Notes: a model not told the origin generated them from the sequence alone. A stretch of DNA of 64,000 bases from Rhineura floridana (GCF_030035675.1 NC_084499.1:15342610-15406609); one strand, 5' to 3'; counted from the first letter of the stretch, positions 1 to 10,454 are shown. Program-made: numbers and translations.

Positions 1-299
1 GCCTTGCCTACCTTGACCTGTGCTCTTCTCTACCTGACTTCCTTCTGTTGTAAACTGATATGCTCAGGGAAGCTGGCCTTCCCCTCCTTCCTTTGTCTTC
101 TTCTTCGACTGTCCGAGGAGAGTGGAGACATCTTTGTCTTTGCTCCCTCTCCTGAGCCATGAGGGCAATACCCACATCTGGGCATTGCGCCTCCAACTTA
201 GTTAGTTAGAACTAGGTATGCCTTTCCCATCTACTATGTATTTCTATAAATAAAGTAGCTTTTCTTATTTTACTCTTAAGCCTCAGTGATCTAAATGCA
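1..299 (+). mobile_element. LTR-like repeat fragment, cut by the window edge
   Basis: This segment recurs inverted at 10455-10908. It has a polyadenylation signal (AATAAA at 249-254) and ends in TGCA at 296-299, as expected of the 3' half of an LTR. No internal retroviral coding sequence is seen beside it, so a solo LTR is likely. It is an old fossil copy. The class is inferred from layout only; another repeat type is possible. Confidence 0.4.
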
Positions 300-400
300 A
301 GGTAAAAACCTGCTACTTAGGTAAATACACAAACTGGCACACATGCATCTCAGACTGCTGACGATCTCTGCTTATATATACAAATTTCCATAATATCTCT

Positions 401-520
401 AAGCCTACGGCACCCGGTGTTCCCTGGCGGTCTCCCATCCAAGTACTAACCAGGCTTGACCCTGCTTAGCTTCCAAGATCAGACAAGATCGGGTGTATTC
501 AGGGTAGTATGGCCATAGGC
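401..520 (-). pseudogene. 5S rRNA-like sequence (5S pseudogene or head of a 5S SINE)
   Basis: The reverse complement matches vertebrate 5S rRNA over its full 120 nt, from GCCTATGGCCATAC to CCGTAGGCTT. The internal promoter motifs AAGCTAAGCAGGG and TGGATGGGAGACCGCC are intact. A dozen or so scattered differences are visible. It lacks the Bov-B-like tail that follows the 5S part in the copies at 50530 and 52651, so it is either a dispersed 5S pseudogene or a tailless SINE head. Confidence 0.8.
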
Positions 521-999
521 GTGTATTTATATATCTATATAAATAATTTTGATAACATTTGAATAAATAAAGGAAACAAAGAAAGAGTCCTACTCCCAGA
601 TCACATTCCCACTATTTTATTTATATATGTCCCAGTGGATTCAATGGGGCTATCACGTTTGGTCTTGGGATTTCCAGAACTCACCTGAGCAATGTCTATA
701 GTTTTATCAAAACTCTCCAAACCAGGATAGGAGCTTCCAAATTCAACCTGAAATTTATCATGGCAGTGTTGATAAAAAGTCTGATGCCAACAGGGCTGAA
801 CGCCTGCAGAGAAGCTGCTACCCAATGCTGATGTTAGGACTGTGGTTCAGCAATAGGTGAGTTCAGAGATCAGATGCCTAGGAAGCAAGCAGTCAGCAAT
901 GGTGTGAAGCAGAAGTCTGGCAGGCCAGGTATCAGCACCCTGGACAGAGCACAGCAGAGTTCAATTGTCATCTAAGGATGACAAACAGGTAGTCTAGGT
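521..999. other. Unassigned AT-rich sequence
   Basis: No coding potential, RNA gene or recognised repeat was found here. Confidence 0.5.
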
Positions 1000-1137
1000 C
1001 AGGAGTGGGGGACCTTTGGCTGTCCAGATGTTGCTGAACCACAACTCCCATCAGCCCTAGCAAGCTTGGATAGTGGCCGGGGATGATGAGGGTTATAGAT
1101 CAGCAACATCTGGAAGGCCAAAAGTCCCCCACATCTG
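1000..1137. mobile_element. Palindromic hAT-like MITE
   Basis: The two halves are inverted copies: the left end reads CAGGAGTGGGGGACC and the right end complements it, with the arm ACAACTCCCATCAGCC near the middle. This layout recurs at 37491 and 54053, where 8-bp target duplications are visible. No clear duplication is seen here. Confidence 0.6.
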
Positions 1138-1395
1138 TGGGTTCTCTGCTGGGATGCCATGATCCCAAACATAATTTGTGATCCCCCCCAAATTTATTTT
1201 TTCTACAATAAAAAAACATTTAAAATTTTTAAAAATAAAAAGTTTTTTTTACTGACTGCCCTCATAGTTCCTCTGTTGTGATCCTATGAGGCTAAAAGGT
1301 TTTTTGTGGGGCCCCTAAGATATACCTGCCAGTTGCCTTAGGCTTGGGATTGGCATGAAAGCCACCACTGAAAAGACGTAACCTGCATCAATTAG

Positions 1396-1518
1396 AACCT
1401 GTGGTTCTCTAGAGGTTGTTGGAACTCCAGTTCCCATAAGTCCCAGCCAACTCAGCCAATGTTCAGGTGTGATAGGAAGTCCAGCTTCATCTGGAGAGCC
1501 ACAGATTCCTCATCCCTG
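1396..1518. mobile_element. Degenerate palindromic MITE
   Basis: This is a diverged relative of the element at 1000. The arms around CCAGTTCCCATAAGTCCC pair loosely with AGCTTCATCTGGAGAGCC. Ends are uncertain. Confidence 0.45.
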
Positions 1519-1859
1519 GATTAGACAGATTTATGGATAATATGTATATTAATGCTTAATATATGTCTATTAATGTCTAAAGTGGCACAAGACTAGAGAA
1601 TATGCAAGCCTTTGGAGTAGGAGCACCCCTTTTCAGAGACCTATTGGTGGGACAACTATTCTGTTGAAGAATTGTTTTTTGCCCCAAGTTTTGGAAAGGC
1701 TACAGTGAATTTAGTGGGAGAATCAAGCCTGGCTGCCGTTCAACCCAGTAGAGTCTTCTGACAAAGTATTGAAATAGAAACATAATCCAGAGCATCCATC
1801 AATATTTACTGTACTGTTATAAATAATCACTCTACTGTTGAAATCCATCTTTCATTGTT

Positions 1860-1963
<104 letters not shown>

Positions 1964-2065
1964 CATGCATCTCTATATTTGGTTTGTTTTTTTCCTTGCT
2001 TCATGTCTTGGGCTTTTTGCATGTGTCACTGAGGGATCCCCTCTTTTGGTTTATTCCCTTATGAA

Positions 2066-2287
2066 TGTCTACTAGTCATTATGGCTGTCTTATGCAAACC
2101 CGAGGCTGAAAGGCAGCCTGCCACTGACTATCAGTTGCTAAGGAACAACAAGAGGAAAAGGCTCTTGTACTTATGCCCTGTTTGTAGGCTTCTTGGAGGC
2201 ATCTGGATGGCCAATGAGGGAAACAGAATGCTGGACTAGATGGACCTTTGGCATCACCCAAGAGGGATTTCTGTTACATTCTTATGG
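2066..2287 (+). mobile_element. CR1-clade LINE, 3' untranslated end
   Basis: It matches the 3' UTR seen next to coding sequence at 4236-4798, including CTACTAGTCATTATGG, the GCTGGACTAGATGG motif and the terminal CATTCTTATGG. There is no coding part. Confidence 0.65.
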
Positions 2288-2405
2288 AGGCCAATATATA
2301 ATGCCAGCAGATGAGTGGGGTTTTTTGGTGGGGGGGTATGGATGTCATTGGTACCAAAGGATCTTGGAAAGAAAACTCCTGGGCAGGTCCTCAAGGAAGC
2401 ACATA

Positions 2406-2692
2406 TTAAGAACATGAGAAGATTCCTGGTGAATCAGGACAATGGCCTATCTAGTCCAACATCCTGTTCTCACAGTGACCAACCAGATGCCTTTGGGAAG
2501 CCTGCAAGCAGGACCTGATCACAACAGCGCTCTCCCCATTTGTGGCTCCCAGCAACTAGTATTCAGAGGTGTACCCTCTCAATAGTGGAGGTAGAACATG
2601 GCCACCATGCCTAGTAGCCTTGTCCTCCACCAATTTGTCTAACCCTCCAAATTTCTATGACCCTCCCTTGAAGTCCAGCTGTTTGGTGGCCT
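2406..2692 (-). mobile_element. CR1-clade LINE, 3' end
   Basis: Inverted copy of the same 3' UTR, starting with the tail TAAGAACATGAGAA, then CCAACATCCTGTTCTCACAG, and running into the C-terminal codons of ORF2 near 2650-2692. Confidence 0.7.
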
Positions 2693-3398
2693 GGAAAGCT
2701 TATGACCCAAGAACAAAGTCTCAATTAATTAACTTTCAAATAGCCTGTTTCCTGAAAAAAGAATGGGAGGGAATGGGAGAGGAGAAGTTGGAAACAGCCG
2801 AACGAACCTCTCCTTTCAACAGAGTATTCTCTATAAAGTTGTCTCTTGCTGGCGTGCTCTTTAATAAAATTGGCTTAGATTTGTTGATAAGCCTGAAGCA
2901 AAGTCAATGTGAAGTGTCAATCTTGTGGTACAAGAGAACCTTCAGGGGTCAAGCCGCTTCCTCTATATGATTGCTGTATCAAAGATATGTCAGCTGCGTG
3001 TTAACCGTTTCTCCTTATGGATCTTGCTAAAGATTGGGCAGGAGGTGCAGATTAAAACATAGTCTGGTGGCAAGCTTCAGAGCCCACCCAGAGCCCAGGG
3101 CAAGAAAGGGTGAAAGATGCTCCATCCATGTGACTTGCTGAGACTGAAAAAACAGGCGAGGGTCAGCAGCTCTGTAGGAGGGATGGGGGTCTTCAGGCCC
3201 AGGGGCCAAAGGTGGATCTCCAGGCCTCTCCTTGAGGGTCTCCACAGGCCACACCCAATTTAAATTTGATGGCATGTTCCAGTTTATTCGTTACCGGTCA
3301 ACCTTTAACCATTTGCATAGTTCTCACCCCGCACAAAAGCAGAAGCAGCTGAGGTGTGTTCGTCCCTCTTCTTTCTTTTAAAAGGGGGTTAATTATGT
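2693..3398. other. Unassigned sequence
   Basis: Short open frames here (for example 2569-2970 plus and 3027-3275 minus) show no recognisable domain. The former overlaps a LINE fragment. No other feature is visible. Confidence 0.45.
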
Positions 3399-3620
3399 TT
3401 GTTGTTGTGCCTCCAAGTCGATTACGACTTATGGCGACCTTATGAATCAGTGACCTCCAAGAGCACCTGTTGTGAACCACCCTCTTCCGATCTTGTAAGT
3501 TCATGTCTGTGGCTTCCTTTACGGAATCAATCCATCTCTTGTTTGGCCTTCCTCTTTTTCTACTCCCTTCTGTTTTCCCCAGCATTATTTTTTCTAGTGA
3601 ATCACGTCTTCTCATTATGT
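3399..3620 (-). mobile_element. Bov-B (RTE-clade) LINE, 3' fragment
   Basis: The minus strand encodes the typical Bov-B ORF2 C-terminus: MRRRDSLEKIMLGKTEG, then KRGRPNKRWIDSVKEATD and CSWRSLIHKVAISRNRLGGT. The 3' end has the CAACAA-rich tail. It is 5' truncated. Confidence 0.87.
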
Positions 3621-3773
3621 AGGAATTAATATTTATGCAACTTCATCTCTACATTGTAAATATTAATAGGAAAAGCCAAGGAGCTGGGCAATGCAGGGAC
3701 TGCAGAGCCAAAGAGTTGTGGAGATGTATGTGAGAGAGTGTGAGCACAGAGTGTGGCGCACAACATCAGTCTC

Positions 3774-3774
<1 letters not shown>

Positions 3775-3834
<60 letters not shown>

Positions 3835-4235
3835 TTTTATTTGTTAGTCGCCTATCTGTCTGACTTAACGGACACTCTAGGCGACTTACAGGAATACATT
3901 AAAATACACTGTACAATCAAAAACAAAATCATCAATTATTCTAAAACATCAATTTATACATCATAAAACTAATCCCTCCCGAGAATCCCATAGGCCTGCC
4001 TGAATAGCCAGGTCTTTAAGGCTCGGCGAAAACCAGTCAGGGAGGAGGCATGTCGGAGATCAAAAGGGAGAGAATCCCAGAGGGTGGGGGCCACAACCGA
4101 GAATGCCCTCTCTCTGGTCCACACCAGCCTAGCTGTTTTGGCTGGTGGGACCGAGAGGAGGTCCTGTGTGGCTGATCTTGTCAGGCGGCATAATTGGTGA
4201 TGCTGGAGGCGTTCCTTCAGATAAACTGGGCTGAA
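3775..4235 (-). mobile_element. L2 LINE, ORF2 C-terminus and 3' end with (ATT)n tail
   Basis: The minus strand encodes RSATQDLLSVPPAKTARL, RERAFSVVAPTLWDSLPFDL and [12 protein letters not shown], the conserved C-terminal block of L2-clade ORF2. The 3' UTR contains GTCGCCTAGAGTG and ends in an AAT/ATT microsatellite (3775-3832). It abuts a CR1 copy on the opposite strand. Confidence 0.87.
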
Positions 4236-4798
4236 ACCGTATAGGGGATGGAGCATCTCCCCTATGAGGAAAAGATGCGACATTTGGGCCTTTTTAGTTT
4301 AGAGAAGAAGCGAGTCAGAGGAGACACGACAGAGGTGTACAAAATGTTACATGGCATGGAGAAAATAGATAGAGAAAAGTCTTTCTCCCTCTCTCACAAC
4401 ACTAGAACTTGTGGACGTCCAATGAAGCTGACTGTTGGGAGATTCGAGACAGACAAACCAAAGGGCTTCTTCACGCAGCTCATAGTTAGACTGTGGAGCT
4501 CACTCACACAGGAGGCAGTGAGGGCCATCAACTTGTGGCTTTAAAAGAGGATTAGACAAATGTATATGGAGGATATGGCTATCAGTGGCTACTAGCCATG
4601 ATGGCCACACTCTGCCTCCACTATCAGAGGCAGAATGCTTCTGCACACCGGTTGCTGGGAACGGCAGGAGGGGAGAGTTGCTCTTATGCTCAGGTCCTGC
4701 TTGCAGCTTCCCATTAGAGCATCTGGTTCACCACTGTGAGAACAGGATGCTGGACTAGATGGGCCATTGGCCTGATCCAGCTGGGTTGTTATTATGTT
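4236..4798 (+). mobile_element. CR1-clade LINE, ORF2 C-terminus and 3' UTR
   Basis: The frame at 4248-4544 encodes LPYEEKMRHLGLFSLEKKRV, RGDTTEVYKMLHGMEKIDRE and NTRTCGRPMKL, the C-terminal block of CR1-type ORF2. The frame stops early: near 4530 two bases appear missing relative to other copies, so FKR..LDKFM is lost from this frame. The 3' UTR ends with GGACTAGATGGGCCATTGG and TTATGTTC. Confidence 0.87.
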
Positions 4799-4992
4799 CC
4801 GCCTCCTTCATTGGAGACAGTATGGTCTGTGATTGCCAGTTGCTGAGCATCACAAGTGGGGAGATTGCTCTTGCACTCAGGTCCTGCTTGAAGGCTTCCT
4901 TATAGGCATCTAGTTGATCATTGGGAGAACAGGATGCTGGACTAGATGGGCCATTAGCCTGATCCAGCAGGCTCTTCGGATGTTCTTATATC
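4799..4992 (+). mobile_element. Second CR1-clade 3' UTR copy in tandem
   Basis: It repeats the 3' UTR of the preceding copy (CAGGTCCTGCTTG, GGATGCTGGACTAGATGGGC, GATGTTCTTATA) directly downstream and in the same orientation, without a coding part. Confidence 0.75.
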
Positions 4993-5271
4993 TGTTTCTC
5001 CAGTTTTAAATCAAATGTGGAAGGGCTGTTGTTTTTTGAGGGCATCTGCTAGTACCCAGAACTTGTATCAGATGGGACCTTGTTGGAAGAAGAAGGGAGA
5101 ATACCCCACCAAAACTGGTGGATGTTGAGGCCAGAAGGAGTTGACTCCACCTTTTGGGAATTCCAAGAAAGCTGATCCCCTTGGATCCTGCTGAATCTGG
5201 AAATTTGAGCAAAAGTCCAATGGCCACGCCATGCCAAGATTCCTTCCTGCCACTGAATGCTTTGTCAACAC

Positions 5272-6045
5272 CAGGGGTGGGGAACCTTCTTGAGCCTGAA
5301 GGCCACATTCCCGCCTGGACAAACTTTGGGGGACCACGTGGCATTGATGAGTGGGGCCAGAGACAAACATCAATGGAGCAATGAATGTAAATGTAACCTT
5401 TACGTAGTTCCTCCATGCCAACTACAGCTACCTGCCCTTGTAGAAGCCCCGGGAGCAGCAGCTGAGCGAGTCCGAGGACACGGAGAGGAAGACAACGTTG
5501 AAACAGCAAACAGCTTCGCTGTAACAAGTGCCTGTCGCCCTTCTGCCTCTCGGGAGCTGCCGCCCCCGCTGACACCACCCCCTCTTTCTTGCCGATAATG
5601 ATAAATGTTATTTGTTATTTAATTTTATTTGTTATTATAACGTTATTTAATTTAATTTTTGTAAATTGTATTGCTTTTATTGTATTTTTATATTGTATTT
5701 TTATACCTGTGTTTATTTTTCTTTGTAAGCCGCCTTGAGGGCCTTTGGCCGAAAGGCGGGGTATAAATAAAATTTAATAATAATAATAATAATAGTAGTA
5801 GTAGGAGTAGTAGTAGTTTCTACACGGACACTCACACACTCTTCTCTGCTTTCCACCCAGGTGTGCAAGAGGCATGCCCAGAGTTCATGGAGAGCGTGGA
5901 GCAAGGTCAGTGGGGAGAGGGGGTCTGAGGAGAGCGAGTGTGTTGATGGGGAGGGTCTATAGCCTGGGAAGAGTCCCAAGGGCATGAAAGAGAGGCCTTG
6001 GGATGCCTACCCATGGTCTGCCCTGAATACAAGCTTTGGTGATGG
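5272..6045 (+). mobile_element. hAT-like non-autonomous element, interrupted
   Basis: The left part begins CAGGGGTGGGGAACC. The right part (from about 5805) contains CACTCACACACTCTTC and AGAGGCATGCCCAGAGTTC, and ends near TGCCCTG. Related copies lie at 17802, 25448 and 55830. An L2-tailed insertion splits it at about 5406-5804. The class is inferred from the end sequence. Confidence 0.45.
5406..5804 (+). mobile_element. L2-tailed insertion with GC-rich head
   Basis: The 3' half is a typical L2 3' end (AAGCCGCCTTGAGGGCC, GGCGGGGTATAAATAAA, then AAT repeats). The first 180 bp are GC-rich and do not resemble L2 ORF2. This may be an L2-mobilised SINE-like unit or a transduced segment. Confidence 0.55.
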
Positions 6046-6078
6046 GCATCGTCTTGGATGACTTTTCAAAGAGATGGA

Positions 6079-6736
6079 TAGGAACATAGGAGGCTGCCTT
6101 ATTCGGAGTCAGGCCATTGGTCCAACTAGTTTAATATTGTCTGTACCATGCTTTTTCCAGAGCCAGATTTAATTGTCTCCCGTCAGAAGGACGTTATCAA
6201 GGTGTGCCTTATGAAAATCGGTTATGTTCCTGTAGCGATGCAGATGTCGAATCCCTGGCTCATGTCTTTTTTGCTTGTAATTTTTATAAGGAAGAACGTA
6301 CTAGATCCCTTGGTCCTATTATGGAAAATTGCCCTGGTAGGTCTTTGGACTGGTATTTGAAGCATCTTTTGGCTGATACCAACAAGTTGACCACAGAGCT
6401 AGTAGCTAAGTTCCTTTTCTCAGTTCAAAGAATACGTAAGATGGTCCTCTTTTTCAAACTGTAACATTCCATTTTAAAGTCATATTTATATTTTATTGTA
6501 TATTTTAAATGTTTTATAGACTGTTTTCTTTTATATGATGATTTGCCTTATTGGGTCTGTGACCGCACAATAAATTGAATTGAAATTGAATTGAATATTG
6601 TCTGTACTGACTGGCAGCAGCTCTGTGGGGTTTTCAGGCAGAGGGCATCCTCACCTCTACCTGGAGACACCAAGGATTGAACCTGGGTCCTTCTGCATGC
6701 AAAGCAGATGCTCTGCCACTGAGCTACGGCCCTCCC
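6079..6736 (-). mobile_element. tRNA-derived SINE, split by a LINE
   Basis: On the minus strand the right part (6594-6736) starts with the tRNA-like head: A-box TAGCTCAGTGG and B-box GGTTCAATCC. The left part (6079-6146) is the tail with GGCAGCCTCCTATGTTCC. The two parts join perfectly across the insertion at 6147-6593. Confidence 0.87.
6147..6593 (+). mobile_element. Ingi/Vingi-like non-LTR retrotransposon, 3' end
   Basis: It is flanked by a 14-bp target duplication, AATATTGTCTGTAC (6133-6146 and 6594-6607). It encodes a C-terminal zinc-knuckle-like tail: CSCSDADVESLAHVFFACNF, then LAHVFFACNFYKEERTRSLG. It ends in ATAAATTGAATTGAAATTG. The clade (Ingi/Vingi) is inferred from the tail; another I- or L1-like clade is possible. 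Confidence 0.6.
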
Positions 6737-6741
6737 CTGAA

Positions 6742-6927
6742 GTTATGAGCATAGGAAGTTGCCTTACATTGAGCTGGAGCCTTGGTCCCTGTAGCTCACT
6801 ATTGTCTGCACTGACCGGCAGCACCTCTCCAGGGTTTTCAGGCCCGGAGACTTTCCCAGTCATACCTACAGATGTCTAGGTTGAACCTGGGACCTTCTGC
6901 AGATGCTTTGCCACTGAGCTATGGTCC
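6742..6927 (-). mobile_element. tRNA-derived SINE
   Basis: Complete minus-strand copy from the B-box region (AGGTTGAACCTGGGACC reads as its complement) to the tail ATAGGAAGTTGCCTTAC. It lies only a few bases from the SINE at 6079 and in the same orientation. Confidence 0.85.
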
Positions 6928-6987
6928 TTGCTCTTAAGATTGTGTGGGGCAAACAAGAAGCCACTGTCCATCTGCCATGGGGTCATT

Positions 6988-7710
6988 CCATGAAGTTGAA
7001 TGTTGGAAGATTCAGGGCAGCCAAAAGGATGATACTTCACACAGCTCATAAAACGATGGAATTTACTCACCTCTCGTTTAGACTACTGTAATGCGCTCTA
7101 CGTGGGGTTACCCTTGAAAACGGTCCGGAAATTACAACTGATACAAAATGCTGCGGCTCGACTACTCACAAATTGTCGCCGCCGGGAACATATCACCCCA
7201 GTGTTGTTCGATCTACACTGGCTTCCAGTTATTTTCCGGGCTCAATTCAAGGTGTTGGTATTAACCTTTAAATCCCTACACGGTTCCGGCCCAGTTTACC
7301 TGATGGAGCACCTCCAGCGCCACCAATTATGCCGCCCTACAAGATCAGCCACTCAGGGCCTTCTCTCGGTCCCACCAACTAAAACAGCTAGGTTGGTGGG
7401 GACTAGGGAGAGGGCATTTTCAGTGGCGGCCCCCACTCTCTGGAACTCCCTCCCGTATGACCTTCGGCATGCCCCTTCCCTGAACGTATTCCGCAAAGCC
7501 TTGAAGACCTGGCTCTTCAGACAGGCCTTTGGGACTTCCGGGGAGGGTTAATTTTTTAGGACTAATCGCCTATTCTCTGAACTGTTATTGTTCTTTATTC
7601 ATTGTTTTATTATATGTATTTTATGTGTATTTTATTATGATGCATTTATTGCAACTAAATTGTACGTCGCCTAGAGTGGCCATCGGCCAGATAGGCGGCA
7701 TATAAATTAA

Positions 7711-7782
<72 letters not shown>

Positions 7783-7850
7783 GCAATGGTCACCAACTTG
7801 TATACCTTTTAAAGAGGTTTAGATAAATTCATGGCGGATAAGGCTACCAG
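6988..7850 (+). mobile_element. CR1-clade LINE ORF2 end, split by an L2
   Basis: The left piece encodes [19 protein letters not shown]. The right piece (7781-7850) continues with the codons of the ATNL..FKR..DKFMADKA block of the same CR1 protein. The L2 at 7071-7780 lies between them. Confidence 0.6.
7071..7780 (+). mobile_element. L2 LINE, ORF2 C-terminus with 3' UTR and (ATT)n
   Basis: This is the best preserved LINE frame in the window, open from about 7072 to 7551: [89 protein letters not shown]. This is the end of the L2 reverse transcriptase and C-terminal domain. The 3' UTR carries TCGCCTAGAGTGGCCATCGG, then 65 bp of ATT repeats. It is 5' truncated. The intact frame suggests a fairly young insertion. 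Confidence 0.92.
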
Positions 7851-8184
7851 ATTGTGCAGTGCAAACCCTCCACATCCTGCACCCTCCCTCTTCCCCAGAC
7901 CGGTCCTACCTAAACAGACTTGCATTTTCCCTGTGGGAAGAGAGTCTTCGCATCAAGCAGTTGTTAAAAGTGACACAGCCAACCTACCTAAGGCCTCTCG
8001 GAGCCTAGTAAATCTCTAGCCACCCTTAAATAAAACTTTATGCTGGCTAATAAATTTTAATGCTACTTGTCAGCCCTTGATAACTGCAATCATTTCGCTG
8101 GGCAAGGTAAAATGAAAAGGTGAGGAAAGGCAAAAAATGGGAAATCCCAGGTTTGTGGCAGTGTGTAAAACAAAGAGCTTCTGC

Positions 8185-8374
8185 CCACATGCAGAGCTCA
8201 GTGGGAGAACATCTGCCTTGAATGTAGAAGGTCCCATGTTCAATCCCCGGCATCTCTGGGAAAGATGAGGAGAGATCCCTGCCTGAAACACTGGAGAGCT
8301 GCTGCCAGTTAGTGTAGACAATATTGAGCTAGGTGGACCAATGGTCTAAGATTATAAGGCAGCTTCCCACGTTT
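8185..8374 (+). mobile_element. tRNA-derived SINE
   Basis: The head GAGCTCAGTGGGAGAACATC is followed by the B-box TGTTCAATCC, the body and the tail AAGGCAGCTTCCCACG. Nearly full length, about 190 bp. Confidence 0.87.
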
Positions 8375-8583
8375 AGAAGTGAATGAGAGGGATGGGAGCT
8401 GCAAGTTGCCCTGGGCAGGGTGCTGCTCCGGAATGAAGGGGAAAGTCATTGTAAGAAGCCCAAATGCCTTGTGACCTTTGGTCTGAACAGTTGGGATTTC
8501 ACGTTCTAAGGTGGATTCATCCACTTGGAATGCTCAGCTGCATTACAAAATTAACACCATTCCCCAAGAAACTATCCTGTTGT

Positions 8584-8584
<1 letters not shown>

Positions 8585-8650
<66 letters not shown>
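8585..8650. repeat. (AG)n microsatellite
   Basis: About 32 nearly perfect AG dinucleotides. Confidence 0.97.
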
Positions 8651-8651
<1 letters not shown>

Positions 8652-9239
8652 CCTTGCTGTTAGGCAGGCAGACATACAGGCAGATCGATCGATTGATCTC
8701 TGGTTTGGAGTATTATTGTTTTTACTGTTTTATTGAACTAGATTCAAATATTCAACATGCACAGGTCAGCAAGGGGCCCTGGGGCATGTCATTTCCCAAG
8801 GCACCAGTATAGTCACTAAGGTCATTGGAAACCTCCCCACTCCAGAAAAAAAATGTCCCAAGTCTCCTTGTTCTCGGGTCACTGTCATAAAACAGAGTCC
8901 ACTGGGAGCTATCCATGGTCCTGACTTCTCTGACTTCTGCCTAAGAGATGTGACCTGACTTGGTCTGCCTAGAAAAGACTCCTGACTGTATCCACTTTCC
9001 CCACTAAACTTCCAGCCCCTTGGAACGGGATCACATCAGTGCTCCAGGCAGCTGAGTCTAGGCGTCATTTTAATTTCACACATGCCGCCTGACATAGCAA
9101 CAACTCTGGATCATTGTCTGATCAAGATTCTTTCTGCTTCCTTTGACAAAGTCATTTGGACTGAGTAAGAAGCAGCCAAACTGACCCCAGAGTTGACCCC
9201 ACCCAGCTGTCCATCTCTGACATTGTGATGACAGCAGGT
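8651..9239. other. Unassigned sequence
   Basis: No repeat, RNA gene or convincing reading frame was recognised. Confidence 0.45.
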
Positions 9240-9560
9240 GACTGATAAAAGTCCTGTCTAGCCATCAAAATGATCCACAGGGGTGTGGGAAGGGTCTGCC
9301 TCACCAGTGCATTCCCCACAGGGAACACCCAGGTGAAACAGGCCCCCCAGCAGGATTGCATGCTCTGCTCAGTTCAATCCTGCTGGCTGCAGGAGTCTGT
9401 TCTGCCAGTACATTCCCCGCAGCACCCAGCAGGATTCAACTCTGCCCTCTGTCCATTAGTTGGTGTCACCCAGAGACAATAGCCACTGATGGACAGGTGG
9501 GTGTGGTTTGGGGGAAATGGTCTTGCAGGCCAACTTGCAATCCCTTTGCTGGGTCCCCGC
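9240..9560 (+). repeat. Dispersed repeat shared with 19430-19700
   Basis: It shares several blocks with 19430-19700: CAATCCTGCTG..CTGCAGGAGT, and GACAGGTGGGTGTG followed by TTTGGGGGAAATGG. Type unknown. Internal GCAGGATT motifs recur several times in both copies. Confidence 0.4.
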
Positions 9561-10173
9561 AGGCCAGAGGTTTTCCAGCCTGGTATATCTCATAGTCATC
9601 AATCTCATTTGGATGGCTTCTATTAATACAAATATATTTAAATTCTAATTGGCGGGTTATTCCTATTGAGCAGACATTCCTATTGAGAGGGAGAAATGCA
9701 AGGAAGCCTTGCCAGTTCCAAAGGGAAACCGCAGATTGTGTCATCCAGAGCAAATGGACTGCTGAAGGAGAGGAGCCTGACAATTGCTAAGAGGCATTTC
9801 TCTTGGAATACCTCTGTCCGTCCAAGCATCTCCGCACCCCCGGAGTGAACAGCGCTTGCCCCTTTGGCTGTTGCTCGTTTCCTTGCAAGAGAGAGAGAGA
9901 GAGCGTCGGAAACTCGACCGGATTCATCTGTTCTGGTCACAAGGGGGCAGCATTGCCACAGCTGCCATTCGCTCACGGTGGCTTTCAAATAACGGTTCTC
10001 CCTTTCAAGAAAACATGCATTGTCTTTCCCCTCTTTGAGAGGAGCCAGGAGAACGGCGGTGTTTCCATAAGTGAATGCGAGGGTGGGCTGGAAGGAGACC
10101 GGTTTGAAGGGGGGGTAATCATCCATTTTGAGGCTGAGCACTTTTCCAGTTGGCGATTCAAGGGCATTGCAGA
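9561..10173. other. Single-copy-looking sequence with overlapping open frames
   Basis: Open frames run on both strands here (9680-10198 minus, 172 codons; 9803-10180 plus, 125 codons). Neither shows a recognisable domain and the longer one runs into a SINE tail. I treat them as chance frames in moderately CpG-rich DNA. Confidence 0.4.
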
Positions 10174-10236
10174 AACCTAGTAGGCTGCCTTGTACCAAGC
10201 CAGATCATTGGCCCATATAGTTCAGTGCTGTCTACC
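10174..10236 (-). mobile_element. tRNA-derived SINE, tail fragment
   Basis: Only the tail half is present (TAGTAGGCTGCCTTGTACC through GTGCTGTCTACC). It is cut off exactly where the next repeat begins. Confidence 0.75.
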
Positions 10237-10454
10237 AGGGATGTAGTCATCCAGGGTCTCACGATGTCTCAGAACCCTCACTTTTTTGGGACCAGGGTCT
10301 CCAGCAGGTTCCCTATATCTCCAGCATCCTATGAGCCAATCTGCACGAAAGGGGGGTGTTAGCCACTGAGAAGAATCTTCTAACATGCTTCTTTGTCTTT
10401 TCCTGCCAATCAGAGTGAAAGGAGATGAGTCAGCCTCTGAGAAGACTTTTGCCC
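10237..10454 (+). mobile_element. Dispersed repeat D (GTAGTCATCC family)
   Basis: It begins AGGGATGTAGTCATCCAGGG and contains ACTTTTTTGGGACCAGGG and CTGAGAAGAATCTTCTAACA. Related copies start at 31873, 51492 and 63783. The CAGGG-like start suggests a hAT-type non-autonomous element, but the 3' end is not defined here. Confidence 0.5.

Noticed and set aside
3298-3615. Host gene similar to a craniofacial or endonuclease-type protein
   Set aside because: The peptide is the Bov-B LINE ORF2 C-terminus, repeated at 12936, 16590 and 21358.
5006-5578. 190-codon minus-strand open frame
   Set aside because: It spans the start of a hAT-like element and part of an inserted repeat, has no recognised domain and competes with open frames on the plus strand.
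9680-10198. 172-codon minus-strand open frame
   Set aside because: No recognised domain or splice context; it starts in a SINE tail and overlaps plus-strand frames of similar quality.
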